A stretch of DNA of 64,000 nt from Pedobacter sp. L105 (GCF_009765875.1 NZ_LMUP01000004.1:845080-909079), one strand, 5' to 3'; positions 35,891-45,527 are shown, counted from the first letter of the stretch. Notes: generated from the letters alone by a model not told the origin. A program made the numbers and translations.

Positions 35891-37300
35891 ATGAAAAGAC
35901 TCAACTTATTACTAGGCATTACCATAGCTATTATGGGTGCCAGCTGCAAAACTATCTCTGGTGGTGGAACGCCAACACCGGTAACGCCACTTCCACAGCC
36001 TTACAGCATCACCGAAACTTTTGAAAATGGTTCAAAAACAGCTTATGCCAATGCCAATGTCACGCTGAGTACTGGAAGCTGGGATTTTAATGATGCCCTG
36101 ATTGGAAGCCTGGCTGCCGATTTAAAGGATGGCACCAAATCAGTAAGGCTGCGTACCGGCGATCTGGCAATGAATTTTGATATCAAAGGTCTAAACACCT
36201 TGTATATCAAACATGGTAAATACGGATCTGACGCCAATTCTACCTGGCAACTAGAAATGTCTGTAGATAGTGGTAAAACCTATACACAGGTTGGCAGTGA
36301 CATCACAGAAACCAATACCACACTGGTTACCGATTCATTCAAAGTCAGTGTAAAAGGCATTGTGCGTTTTGAAATCAAAAAGGCCGGTACAACCCGTATC
36401 AACATTGACGATATCACCTTTAAAGGAACCGGAGATCCGGGGATTGTGGCGGGTACACCCGATAGCGGAAGTGATACCACCAGTACTTCAACTGCTGCAA
36501 CACCAAGACCCGTAACCAGCGGAACAGATGCCCCACCATCCAGCGGTGATAACAGCAACCTTTTATTTGGAAATCCTTCCAATGCACAAACATCAACCAC
36601 CATGATGGACAATTACCTGATCGATCAAAAGTATTATACGGAATCTTACAATGCCACTAAGGGCGAACCGAATTGGGTAAGCTGGCACCTTGATGCAACA
36701 AATACTACCGGTGCTTCTGCACGTTTGGATGACTTTGCAGGATGGTCTGGCATACCGGCCGGATGGTACCAGGTAGAAAGCAATAGCTATTCAGGCAGCG
36801 GATTTGATAGAGGACATAATTGCCCTTCAGCAGATCGCACTAGTTCTACCAATGCCAATGCGGCTACGTTTTTAATGACAAATATGATTCCTCAGGCACC
36901 TCAGAACAATGAGCAGACCTGGGCCAACCTGGAAAATTACCTGCGGGAACAGGTAGTGGAAGGAAATGAAGTGTACATCATTATGGGTAGTTACGGTGTT
37001 GGTGGCGTTGGGGCTAACGGCTCAGCAAGCACCATTAACAATGGCCATGTAACGGTACCCAGCAATGTATGGAAAGTAGCCGTAGTGATACCTGCAGGTG
37101 ATGGAGACATCAGCCGCGTTACTACCTCTACCCGTGTAATTGCAGTAGATACCCCTAATAATAATACCATTAACTCCGACTGGACAAAATATATCGTTAC
37201 TGTAAAGGAAATTGAAACGGCTACCGGCTACATCTTGTTATCCAATTTACCGGCTGCAGTAAGAACAGCATTGGAAAACACTAAAGACGCTGGTCAGTAA
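35891..37300 (+). CDS. Secreted lipoprotein DNA/RNA non-specific endonuclease
   Basis: A 469-residue protein. It has a lipoprotein signal with Cys at residue 19, an N-terminal beta domain (about 38-180, TETFENGSKTAYANANVTL), a Ser/Thr/Pro-rich linker (about 185-225) and a NUC1-type nuclease domain with DRGH at 306-309 (catalytic His309) and NMIPQAPQNNEQTWANLENY as the metal-binding Asn segment. Such enzymes cut both DNA and RNA without sequence preference. It is the last gene of the sigma/anti-sigma/receptor locus, suggesting nucleic acid as nutrient. Confidence 0.93.
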   Translation: MKRLNLLLGITIAIMGASCKTISGGGTPTPVTPLPQPYSITETFENGSKTAYANANVTLSTGSWDFNDALIGSLAADLKDGTKSVRLRTGDLAMNFDIKGLNTLYIKHGKYGSDANSTWQLEMSVDSGKTYTQVGSDITETNTTLVTDSFKVSVKGIVRFEIKKAGTTRINIDDITFKGTGDPGIVAGTPDSGSDTTSTSTAATPRPVTSGTDAPPSSGDNSNLLFGNPSNAQTSTTMMDNYLIDQKYYTESYNATKGEPNWVSWHLDATNTTGASARLDDFAGWSGIPAGWYQVESNSYSGSGFDRGHNCPSADRTSSTNANAATFLMTNMIPQAPQNNEQTWANLENYLREQVVEGNEVYIIMGSYGVGGVGANGSASTINNGHVTVPSNVWKVAVVIPAGDGDISRVTTSTRVIAVDTPNNNTINSDWTKYIVTVKEIETATGYILLSNLPAAVRTALENTKDAGQ

Positions 37301-37317
37301 GACCTGAAATACCATAC

Positions 37318-37385
37318 CTTTCCGGCCGAAATGCCCCGCCCCATGAAATCAGACAATTATGGGGCGGGGCATTTCAGCCGGAAAG
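37318..37385. terminator. Strong bidirectional terminator
   Basis: A 27 bp stem (37318-37344 with 37359-37385) with one mismatch and a 14-base loop, GC-rich (ATGCCCCGCCCC). On the plus strand CTTTTTATT follows. It separates the nuclease gene from the convergent SGNH hydrolase gene. Confidence 0.9.
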
Positions 37386-37392
37386 CTTTTTA

Positions 37393-38181
37393 TTATGGCT
37401 GCGCGATGATGGCTTTATCAATAGCCGCAGCCCAGAAACCACCCAACACCGCAGCCCCCTGTACATTGGGGTGAAGGTTAAATACGCCCTGCTGACCATT
37501 TTCATTCTGAAACAAAGCAGGATGCGCTTTAAAATAGGCAAATACCTTTTTATCGCCAGCGAACACCCTGTTAGGATGAGATATGGAATACTGTTTAACC
37601 ACTTTATCTATTTCAGGAAAATAAAGCTGTAACCTTTCCAGTCCCTCCTTTAAGTACATAGAACCATTATACGTATTTTCGCTATACCAGGTAGGGTATT
37701 GAAAGATCACCTTACTGGCAGGGAACTCTGTTAATAACCTCTCTGTAATGGCTATTAAATTTACGCTATAATTTTCTGGCGAAATAGGAGATCCGTTAGG
37801 GCCTTTGATTGCACTGTCATTGGTACCCAATACTAAAGAAAAAACCAGTTGGGCAGCCGTATCTGCAGCAAATTGCTGTGCAGCCAGTTCAGCATTTAAA
37901 AACAGCTGTTTATTTTCAGGCAGCCAGTCCACAGTAGTAGAACCACTTTTGCCTACGTTTTTCACCTGTACTTTACCAACACCTTTCATTTTAGCAAGTT
38001 GCTGTCCTGCAATGACAGGCGGTGCCTGCGTTAAAGGATCAGGCAAGCCGGCACCATGGGTAATGCTGTTTCCGATAAAGACGATGTTCAAGTTCCTGTG
38101 TGCTGTTTGTGCACTGGCGCTGTTTAAGTTTAAGCCTAACAGAATGATTATCCCTAAAAAGGATAGTGTTTTTTTATGCAT
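37393..38181 (-). CDS. Secreted SGNH/GDSL-family hydrolase
   Basis: A 262-residue exported hydrolase (signal peptide ending NSASA). Block I is FIGNSITHG with Ser as nucleophile (GNS in place of GDS), block III is LGTNDS, and block V is FNLHPNVQG with the catalytic His. Family members are esterases, often deacetylating carbohydrates such as sialate or xylan. The immediate neighbours give no hint of substrate. Confidence 0.9.
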   Translation of the reverse strand: MHKKTLSFLGIIILLGLNLNSASAQTAHRNLNIVFIGNSITHGAGLPDPLTQAPPVIAGQQLAKMKGVGKVQVKNVGKSGSTTVDWLPENKQLFLNAELAAQQFAADTAAQLVFSLVLGTNDSAIKGPNGSPISPENYSVNLIAITERLLTEFPASKVIFQYPTWYSENTYNGSMYLKEGLERLQLYFPEIDKVVKQYSISHPNRVFAGDKKVFAYFKAHPALFQNENGQQGVFNLHPNVQGAAVLGGFWAAAIDKAIIAQP

Positions 38182-38264
38182 AATGATGGATAGGATTGGC
38201 CATAAAGATAGGAAAGTCCCGGATTTCTCCGGAACCTCCGTTGGTGTGTATTGGTTAATATTTC

Positions 38265-38774
38265 TTAATCAAGTTTGATTGAACCTGAAGTGATTATTTC
38301 GACCAGTAAATGATCTGATAGGATATAGTCTATTTTTTTATTTAATCTCCTGACCAATAATACATCCATAAAGCCAATCCCCAGTGCCGCAAAAGTAGCC
38401 GTCAGCAAACTTGCATAAAAACCGTAGATCAGGATTAATGTAGCAATGATTCCAATAATGATAGTCATGCGTTCTACACGCCCCAGCTTTCCGATTACCT
38501 TCATGGAAGAAAAAAGCCTATTGATCTTATCGTCACTCAAACGGTCTACCATCATTTTTAAATGTGGTTTTTCAGAAAACATGTGATTTAATGCTTCCCT
38601 GCACCGTATACTCGACTCTAGATAAGAATGGTATATTTCGTCAAAATATGCATCATCCACCTGCTCCAATCCTCTTGTATACTTGTTTAATCTGCTATCT
38701 AAAGGATTAAAGGACCTTTCTATAAAGGCCATCTTTTGTTCCCTTGTAGTTATGCTGCCTGTTATTAACGTCAT
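38265..38774 (-). CDS. Small membrane protein of unknown function
   Basis: A 169-residue protein from ATG 38774 (MTLITGS); the frame also opens at a TTG four codons earlier. The N-terminal 95 residues are soluble and charged, then two adjacent membrane helices (about 99-140) form a hairpin, and the C-terminus returns to the cytoplasm. No family recognised. Confidence 0.65.
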   Translation of the reverse strand: MTLITGSITTREQKMAFIERSFNPLDSRLNKYTRGLEQVDDAYFDEIYHSYLESSIRCREALNHMFSEKPHLKMMVDRLSDDKINRLFSSMKVIGKLGRVERMTIIIGIIATLILIYGFYASLLTATFAALGIGFMDVLLVRRLNKKIDYILSDHLLVEIITSGSIKLD

Positions 38775-38869
38775 CCTGATTAACAATTTTGATCTATTAA
38801 ATCAAGTTAATAAATCAAAACGAGAGAAACAAATTATTTTTCTATACTATTAAAATAATTTCAATCACT

Positions 38870-39439
38870 CTAAAACAGGCTCCCGGATTTTTTAAATCCC
38901 TGCTGAAAACTGCTGAGCAGTTTACTGAATTGTTCATCTACCGCCCTTTTCATATCCCTGTTCCGCTCTGTCTGTTTAGGCTTAAACTTTGTTTCCTTCA
39001 TCTGGCGGGCAAGTGTTTCCAGCGGAACCTGTACATCGCTGGTCATTGATCCCAGCGCCACACTTTTAGTCGTGATTCCGTAAAACCTGATCTGATAATG
39101 TTCATCCTTACACAGAATTTCTATACTAAAGTTCAACTCCAGGGCATAGGTTTGAAAAAGCCAGTTGCTGGAAGTCACTAACAGCAGTGACACAGCACTT
39201 CCCTGAATTTGCCCTGTGCCGCTGTCTTCATGTTCCAGCTTAAACTTTCCGTCAGCAAAACTATGGGCTATCCATTTCTTTGCTGCAGCATACAGCGTAT
39301 CCCTGCTTAAACCAGAAACAGCGGCCGCAGATTCGTAAACAATCTTCCCATCCTCAAATGGAAATCCGGTACCCGTAGTATCAGTCTGTGAAAAAGATAA
39401 AAAAGGTAGCAGCAGGAGCAAAAATGTGAGTCTGTACAT
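38870..39439 (-). CDS. DUF4468-type exported protein
   Basis: A 189-residue protein with signal peptide (MYRLTFLLLLLPFLSFSQ) and a TBP-like alpha/beta domain as described for DUF4468 (GKIVYESAAAVSGLSRDTLY, later RFYGITTKSVALG). Function unknown; common in Bacteroidota. A one-mismatch -7 box (TATATTTA) lies just upstream. Confidence 0.8.
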   Translation of the reverse strand: MYRLTFLLLLLPFLSFSQTDTTGTGFPFEDGKIVYESAAAVSGLSRDTLYAAAKKWIAHSFADGKFKLEHEDSGTGQIQGSAVSLLLVTSSNWLFQTYALELNFSIEILCKDEHYQIRFYGITTKSVALGSMTSDVQVPLETLARQMKETKFKPKQTERNRDMKRAVDEQFSKLLSSFQQGFKKSGSLF

Positions 39440-39730
39440 AGGATGTAAATATAGGCAATCGTGTCAAAATGAAAATAAACCTTTCCAATATGGAAGGGTA
39501 TCACCTTTATGCCAAACACTTGTCTGCCTTAAAAGTTGCGTTTAGCTTTGCAGTGGCACATCCGTCTTTAATGGCAATATACGGCATCCCTTTTGAATAG
39601 CTTTTCGTAATTCAAATCAAACAAAATGAAATCAGATAGCGGCCCGCCCCAGGGTCCATGATAGTACCTTAATTCCCCTGTCAATCAAGAATTATTCAGT
39701 AAATTAACAAACAATTAAATCTCAAAATTT

Positions 39731-40636
39731 ATGTTCTTCTTAATCATTGGTATCCTAATTTTATTAGCTGGCTTCGTATTGTCCAGACAAGACCACCCAA
39801 ATGCGCGTTTTGGTTCGCTGGTCCGCATTGCGGGTATAGTGATCATCGCTATCGGAGCTTTCTCTTCCATGTTTAAAACCATCGGGGCAGGCCAGGTTGG
39901 CGTTAAAACTCTTTTCGGAAAAGTAGACGACCATGTGCTGTATAGCGGTTTAAATATTGTAGACCCCTTGGTGGAGATCACTCCCTTCGACGTAAAAACA
40001 CAAAACTACACCATGTCTGCCGTGCATGATGAAGGATCTAAATCAGGCGATGATGCGATCCGTGTACTATCAGCCGATGGTCTGGAGGTAACGATCGACC
40101 TGTCTGTACTGTTCAGGGTAAGCCCTACACAGGCACCGGAGATCCTGCGCCAGATTGGGGATGATTACCTGGATAAAATTGTACGACCGGTTTCCAGAAC
40201 GGCTATACGTGACAATGCTGTTTCTTATGAAGCAGTAGCACTTTATTCAACAAAACGTCAGGAATTTCAGGATAAGATTTTCCAAACGATCAACAGGAGT
40301 TTTGCACAAAGGGGATTGGTACTGGAGCAATTGCTGGTCAGAAACATCACCCTGCCAGAATCGGTTAAAAAATCTATCGAGTCGAAGATCAACGCAGAGC
40401 AGGATGCCCAGAAAATGATCTTCGTGTTGCAGAAAGAGAAACAGGAAGCGGAGCGTAAGCGCGTAGAAGCCCAGGGTATCGCAGATTATCAAAAAATACT
40501 TTCCACAGGATTGAGTGATAAGCAACTGCAATATGAAACCATTAAAGCACAAAAAGAAATTGCATTGTCGCCCAATACCAAGATCATTGTAATGGGAAAC
40601 AGCAAAGGTGCCCCCGTTTTAATTAACGGAAATTAA
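39731..40636 (+). CDS. Prohibitin-like SPFH protein
   Basis: A 301-residue membrane-anchored SPFH protein. Two hydrophobic segments at the N-terminus (about 1-20 and 32-50) are followed by GAGQVGVKTLFGKVDDHVL, the SPFH domain, and a C-terminal coiled coil with EQDAQKMIFVLQKEKQEAER. Prohibitins form ring-like membrane scaffolds and in bacteria are tied to membrane-protein quality control. Monocistronic with a clear terminator. Confidence 0.93.
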   Translation: MFFLIIGILILLAGFVLSRQDHPNARFGSLVRIAGIVIIAIGAFSSMFKTIGAGQVGVKTLFGKVDDHVLYSGLNIVDPLVEITPFDVKTQNYTMSAVHDEGSKSGDDAIRVLSADGLEVTIDLSVLFRVSPTQAPEILRQIGDDYLDKIVRPVSRTAIRDNAVSYEAVALYSTKRQEFQDKIFQTINRSFAQRGLVLEQLLVRNITLPESVKKSIESKINAEQDAQKMIFVLQKEKQEAERKRVEAQGIADYQKILSTGLSDKQLQYETIKAQKEIALSPNTKIIVMGNSKGAPVLINGN

Positions 40637-40646
40637 TTTTGAATGG

Positions 40647-40730
40647 GGCTGTTTCCTAAACATTGATTGAACACTTAAAAGCTGGACAAAATTTGGGCTT
40701 CAATCAATACCTAGGAGACAGCCTGTTTTT
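40647..40730 (+). terminator. Terminator of the prohibitin gene
   Basis: GGCTGTTTCCTA (40647-40658) pairs with TAGGAGACAGCC (40712-40723), and TTGATTGA (40663-40670) with TCAATCAA (40700-40707), then T5 at 40726-40730. A two-part stem with a long loop. Confidence 0.8.
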
Positions 40731-40810
40731 CTTTAATTATCAGGGTAAATAAATTAATTCAAATCCATTGGCCTAAATTGCGTTATTTGCACCAAACAAC
40801 ATTAGCCATT

Positions 40811-41779
40811 TTGAAACATACCTTCTGCCTCCTGCTATTAGCACTGATTATTTCCACTGCTTCTGCCCAAACTGTAAAAACCGATACGACCTTAAGGACA
40901 ACGCTCGATACGACCAGGTACGATTCCCTGATGAAACGTATAGCTAATGGCGACAAGCGCTGGCCGGTTAAAAAGGCTCCCTATCCCCTTCCGGGTGCTA
41001 TCTTACCTTTTAAACGGATCGTTGCGTTTTACGGAAATATGTATTCGAAGAATATGGGTGTGCTTGGCCAGTATGAACCAGTTGAGATGCGCAGAAAGCT
41101 GATGGCCGAAGTGAAGGCATGGGAAGCTGCAGACCCGGCTACACCGGTGGTGCCCGCGTTGCACTACATCTGCATAACAGCCCAGGCAGATCCTGGTCCA
41201 AAAGGTCGCCATAACCTAAGGATGCCCTTCAGTCAGATCGATAAAGTGATTGAAATGGCCAAACCCATTAACGCACTGGTGTTCCTGGATATTCAGGTTG
41301 GTTTCAGCACTGTGCAGGAAGAGTTGCCCTTACTGGAAAAATACCTGAAAATGCCCAATGTGCATTTTGGTATCGATCCGGAGTTCTCAATGAAGGAGGG
41401 CAGTGTACCAGGTAAACGCATTGGCACCTTTGATGCCAAAGATATCAACTACGTAACCGCCTACTTGAGCGACCTTTGTAAAAAGTACAACCTGCCGCCT
41501 AAGGTTTTCGTGGTGCACCGCTTTACCAAACGCATGGTGACCAATTACCAGGATATCAAACTGCGCAATAACGTTCAGTTTGTAATGGACATGGATGGCT
41601 GGGGTGGCCCCGACCTGAAAAAAGGAACTTATAAATATTTCGTACAGGGCGAACCAGTACAGTTCACCGGCTTTAAGCTGTTTTACAAGAACGACATTAA
41701 ACCTGTGCCACACCGGATGATGACCAAAGAAGAAGTGCTTAACTTAAAGCCGGCACCTGTGTACATACAGTACCAGTAA
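40811..41779 (+). CDS. Exported protein of unknown function
   Basis: A 322-residue protein whose best start is TTG at 40811, giving the clean signal peptide MKHTFCLLLLALIISTASAQ; no ATG exists in a usable place, and an in-frame TTG at 40778 would put 11 extra residues before it and lies by a -7-like sequence. The mature part has a TIM-barrel-like alternation, with PVVPALHYICITAQADPGPK, VFLDIQVGFSTVQEEL and HFGIDPEFSMK, and acidic residues at strand ends that could be catalytic. I do not know the family. Confidence 0.75.
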   Translation: MKHTFCLLLLALIISTASAQTVKTDTTLRTTLDTTRYDSLMKRIANGDKRWPVKKAPYPLPGAILPFKRIVAFYGNMYSKNMGVLGQYEPVEMRRKLMAEVKAWEAADPATPVVPALHYICITAQADPGPKGRHNLRMPFSQIDKVIEMAKPINALVFLDIQVGFSTVQEELPLLEKYLKMPNVHFGIDPEFSMKEGSVPGKRIGTFDAKDINYVTAYLSDLCKKYNLPPKVFVVHRFTKRMVTNYQDIKLRNNVQFVMDMDGWGGPDLKKGTYKYFVQGEPVQFTGFKLFYKNDIKPVPHRMMTKEEVLNLKPAPVYIQYQ

Positions 41780-41836
41780 ATTGATGTTATGCTGCCCGGG
41801 CTTTTTTGTCCGGATAGAACTATTAATTGGGTACAA

Positions 41837-42745
41837 CTATTGATTTTGTATCTGCCCCTGCGAAAAGCGAATGAACTTCTTGATCAGGTCAAAATTCTCT
41901 CCCGGCCGGGTAAGAAAAAAGAAATCACGCTTGATTTCCAGTCCTTCAATATGAACCTCTACCAGGTCGCCGCTAATCAATTCTTTGGTCACTGCTTTTT
42001 GAGGCAGAAAACCCAGGCTTAGATCTGCAAGGATAAAGTTCTTTAAAGCTTCTGTTCCTCCCAGCCTAACCTTTGCCGTGAGATCGGAAATAGAAATATC
42101 GTTTTTTCTCAGTTCCCTGGTCAGCGCAGATAAAGTTCCCGAGCCTACTTCGCGCAGGGCGACATTCGTTTTCAGCAATTCCTGAAGCGTTAAACTTGCT
42201 TTTTTAGCTAAATGACTTTTAGAAGCGCAAACAGCGATCACTTTATCTGAAGTGAAATAATCATAATTCACCAGGTTGATCTTATTTTCTACCTCCACAA
42301 TCCCTACATCAATATGTTTGTTCAATAAGGCTGTAATGATATTTTCCGTGTTTCGGTTTACTACCTGGATATCAATCTTAGGCATCGTTTGATGAAAGGA
42401 AGAAAGGATACTGGGTATAATATACAAAGATACGGTAGTACTTGCCCCCAGCTTCAAATTACCCGCAGCCTCGGCTTCCTGTTTTAAAGTGCTGACCTCA
42501 AATTGTATTTTCCGCTGTATTTCTTTTGCTTCCTGAAGATATTTATAGATTGTATCCCCAATCACCGTAAGCTGAATACTATTCCCCTTGCGTTCAAACA
42601 AAGCACAGTTATATTGCCCCTCCAGCAGATGAATATGCCTGCTAATGGCTGGCTGACTGATATACAGCGCTTTGGCTGCCTTGGAAAAACTAAGGTTAGC
42701 GGCTACTTCTAAAAAAACAAGGTGACTTAACGATAGCACTGGCAA
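41837..42745 (-). CDS. LysR family transcriptional regulator
   Basis: A 302-residue LysR protein: N-terminal winged HTH (FLEVAANLSFSKAAKALYIS, then QPAISRHIHLLE) and a periplasmic-binding-like effector domain (about 90-300). Only TTG 42745 or GTG 42739 is available as start; upstream is a stop. It is divergent from the threonine synthase-like gene, with a 235-base gap, and so probably controls it. Confidence 0.92.
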   Translation of the reverse strand: MPVLSLSHLVFLEVAANLSFSKAAKALYISQPAISRHIHLLEGQYNCALFERKGNSIQLTVIGDTIYKYLQEAKEIQRKIQFEVSTLKQEAEAAGNLKLGASTTVSLYIIPSILSSFHQTMPKIDIQVVNRNTENIITALLNKHIDVGIVEVENKINLVNYDYFTSDKVIAVCASKSHLAKKASLTLQELLKTNVALREVGSGTLSALTRELRKNDISISDLTAKVRLGGTEALKNFILADLSLGFLPQKAVTKELISGDLVEVHIEGLEIKRDFFFLTRPGENFDLIKKFIRFSQGQIQNQ

Positions 42746-42980
42746 TTGTTTAGGTAGTCGTAAATTTAAATCTTTTGCAGGGAATTATTCCTTATATTCC
42801 TATTTATACTTTACTATTTGGTTATGACTTATCAGTATTATGTATAACAAGCCTGAGCGTTTAGCCTTTACATTTACAGTTTTAAAGAGCAATTCTAATG
42901 AAACCTGTATCAAATTATAACTTACAAATTGCCAGGTAATTTGATGGGGCTTCACAACAGATAAAAAATAATAGAATCCA

Positions 42981-44156
42981 ATGAAATTCTCGCTGATCGA
43001 AGATCTACAATGCCCTGCCTGTGGCACCCGCTACCCTGCCGATGTGATACAAACCGTTTGTTTAGTGGAAAGCTGCAGATCTTCTTTATTCGCAAGTTAT
43101 GACTTGCCTTTAAGCCTTAATCCTGAAGCCCTTTTCGCCGGCCGGCCATCCACCATGTGGCGTTACCATGAGTTTTTACCGGTAACTGACCCTGCCCATA
43201 TCGTAACGCTTGGAGAAGGTTTCACCCCCATTCTCCCGCTTAAAAACCTGCGTTTTGAAGACAATGAAAATGAGATCATCTGGAAAGATGAATCAGGCAA
43301 CCCTACCGGTTCTTTTAAAGCAAGAGGGATCAGCGCTGCTGTTTCCAAAGCAAAAGAATTGGGGATTACTGATATTGTAACCCCCACTGCCGGTAATGCA
43401 GGTGGTGCACTCGCGGCCTACTGTGCGCAGGGAGGGCTGAATGCTTATGTGTACATGCCAAAGCTTACCCCAAAGGTTTTTAAAGATGAATGCAGATTGT
43501 ATGGCGCACAGCTGATAGAAGTAGACGGAAATATATCCGACTGTGGTAAGCTCGCAGAAAAAGATGCCATAGCGAATGGATGGTTCCAGGTATCAACCCT
43601 AAAGGAGCCTTACCGTCTGGAAGGTAAAAAAACTATGGGTTATGAAATTGCAGAACAGTTTAACTGGGAACTCCCCGATGTGATCTTTTATCCTACAGGC
43701 GGAGGTACTGGGCTGATCGGTATATGGAAAGCATTCGACGAAATGGAAAAATTGGGCTGGATAGGCAGCAAGCGACCAAGAATGGTTACGGTTCAATCGA
43801 TGAGCTGCGACGGGATTACGCAGGCCTTCCATAACAAAGAACTGAGCTCCCAGTTTGTAGACCATGGTTTTACCATTGCCAACGGACTACGCGTACCTAA
43901 ACCCTATGCCGATAAACTCATCTTAAAGGTGCTGCGCGAAAGCGCCGGAACAGCCATTAGCATCACTGATGAAAGAATGGAATCGGCACTGAAAGAGATT
44001 GCCCGAAAAGAAGGAATGCTCATTGCACCCGAAGGTGCAGCGCTATGGGAAGCGTATAAAAGCCTGAAAACCTCCGGATGGATTCGCCCCGGCGAAAAGA
44101 TCCTCCTGCTCAACACCGGTAACGGCTATAAATACCTCGAAAATATAACCATCTAA
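42981..44156 (+). CDS. thrC: Threonine synthase-like PLP enzyme
   Basis: A 391-residue fold-type II PLP enzyme. The N-terminal CPACGTRYPAD is a zinc-ribbon-like start shared with archaeal-type threonine synthases. The PLP lysine lies in NPTGSFKARG (about 110), and the phosphate loop is PTGGGTGLIG. Threonine synthase converts O-phosphohomoserine to threonine. No thrA or thrB is adjacent and the gene pairs with a LysR regulator, so a related beta-elimination or diaminopropionate role is possible. Confidence 0.8.
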   Translation: MKFSLIEDLQCPACGTRYPADVIQTVCLVESCRSSLFASYDLPLSLNPEALFAGRPSTMWRYHEFLPVTDPAHIVTLGEGFTPILPLKNLRFEDNENEIIWKDESGNPTGSFKARGISAAVSKAKELGITDIVTPTAGNAGGALAAYCAQGGLNAYVYMPKLTPKVFKDECRLYGAQLIEVDGNISDCGKLAEKDAIANGWFQVSTLKEPYRLEGKKTMGYEIAEQFNWELPDVIFYPTGGGTGLIGIWKAFDEMEKLGWIGSKRPRMVTVQSMSCDGITQAFHNKELSSQFVDHGFTIANGLRVPKPYADKLILKVLRESAGTAISITDERMESALKEIARKEGMLIAPEGAALWEAYKSLKTSGWIRPGEKILLLNTGNGYKYLENITI

Positions 44157-44164
44157 TCCCAATG

Positions 44165-44202
44165 GTTGTATCCAGACTACAAATCCGTAGTTTGGATACA
44201 AC
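44165..44202. promoter_or_regulatory. 16 bp inverted repeat between thrC-like and aldo/keto reductase genes
   Basis: GTTGTATCCAGACTAC pairs with GTAGTTTGGATACAAC over a 6-base loop, with a single G-T pair. There is no T tract after it. It may be an operator for a dimeric repressor or an RNA stem that limits transcription into the reductase gene. Confidence 0.5.
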
Positions 44203-44281
44203 ATTAAGAGATTCAGCTACTTTTTGCAGGTCTCCATCCTTGATCTTTGGACTATTCAATCATAGACAATCATCAAAAGAT

Positions 44282-45292
44282 ATGAGCAGTATAAAAAAAA
44301 CAACATTAGGAAGCCAGGGACTAACCGTTCCGTCAATAGGATTGGGCTGCATGGGCATGAGTCAAATTGCAGGTAACGATATTTATGGCAAGGCCGATGA
44401 AACTGATTCTATTGCCACCATCCACCGTTCTTTGGAACTGGGCGGCAATTTCCTCGATACAGCAGATCTGTATGGCCCGCTTAAAAATGAAAGGCTGATT
44501 GCCAAAGCGATCAAAGGAAACAGGGACCAATATATCATTGCGACTAAATTCGGCTTTGAAATAGACAACAATGAAGAGCTGACCTGGAAATTCAATGGTA
44601 CCAAAGCCTATGTAAAAAAGGCAGTAGAGCGTTCACTTAAAAACCTGGCTACAGATTATATCGATCTGTATTACCTGCACCGCTTAGATCCAAATACCCC
44701 TATAGAAGAAACAGTTGGCGCAATGGCAGACCTGGTGAAAGAAGGAAAAATAGGTTACATCGGCCTATCAGAAGTATCATCGGCAACGATCAGAAAAGCC
44801 CATCAGATACATCCGTTAACAGCCATCCAAACCGAATATTCATTGTTTGAAAGAAGCGCGGAAGAATCAGATATCATCACCACACTGGAAGAACTTGGAA
44901 TCGGCTTTGTAGCCTATTCTCCACTAGGAAGAGGCTTCCTTTCAGGAGACATCAAAAGCCCCGAAGATTTCCCTGAGAATGATTTCAGAAAAAGTATCCC
45001 CCGCTTTCAGGGAGAGATGTTCTACAAAAACATTGAGCTGGTCAATGAGATCAAAAAACTGGCCGACGAAAAAGAGATCACTCCTTCACAGCTGGCAATT
45101 GCCTGGGTAATTGCAAAAGGGCATCTGCCTATTCCCGGTACCAAACGCGTAAAATATGTAGAACAGAATATTGCCGCAGCCAGTATCACCTTAACAGCAG
45201 CAGAGCTGGAACACCTGGAAACAGTTATCCCGCTGGGCACTTCAACCGGCGCCCGCTATGACGAAGCAAGCATGGGAACCATCGACCAATAA
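44282..45292 (+). CDS. Aldo/keto reductase
   Basis: A 336-residue NADPH-dependent reductase. The catalytic tetrad is visible: Asp and Tyr in FLDTADLYG, Lys in IATKFGF, His in YYLHRLD; the coenzyme part is IPGTKRVKYVEQN. The start is ATG 44282 (MSSIKKTTLG). The frame runs back to 44162 but that part covers the inverted repeat and looks non-coding. Substrate unknown; possibly detoxifies aldehydes. Confidence 0.93.
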   Translation: MSSIKKTTLGSQGLTVPSIGLGCMGMSQIAGNDIYGKADETDSIATIHRSLELGGNFLDTADLYGPLKNERLIAKAIKGNRDQYIIATKFGFEIDNNEELTWKFNGTKAYVKKAVERSLKNLATDYIDLYYLHRLDPNTPIEETVGAMADLVKEGKIGYIGLSEVSSATIRKAHQIHPLTAIQTEYSLFERSAEESDIITTLEELGIGFVAYSPLGRGFLSGDIKSPEDFPENDFRKSIPRFQGEMFYKNIELVNEIKKLADEKEITPSQLAIAWVIAKGHLPIPGTKRVKYVEQNIAAASITLTAAELEHLETVIPLGTSTGARYDEASMGTIDQ

Positions 45293-45320
45293 ATTTATTA
45301 AGCGTTTTTTGAAATTTGTA

Positions 45321-45355
45321 ATGCCCTCAAAGAGTGTCAAAATTTTTGGGGGCAT
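45321..45355 (+). terminator. Terminator-like hairpin after the aldo/keto reductase gene
   Basis: ATGCCCTCAAA (45321-45331) pairs with TTTGGGGGCAT (45345-45355) with one G-T pair and a 13-base loop. The stem resembles the terminator at 48770. The tail is not a T tract. Confidence 0.6.
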
Positions 45356-45527
45356 TTGTATGTTCAAATAATTTCATATTCCATCAGAACAGCTAAGCTA
45401 TATGGAGATGATCAAAGCTGTTCATCTTTTTTTAACAAATTCATCAACAATCTTTAAATAATGTATAAAAAAGGCAATATTCTCATTAAAAACCGACATA
45501 ATTAATAAACAACTAAGCTTAATTAGA

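Noticed and set aside
41791..41808. Terminator after the exported unknown protein
   Set aside because: GCCCGGGC followed by T6 is eye-catching but the palindrome has no room for a loop, and no other stable stem was found.
44162..44281. Extended start of the aldo/keto reductase
   Set aside because: Covers a strong inverted repeat and does not match family N-termini; ATG 44282 chosen.
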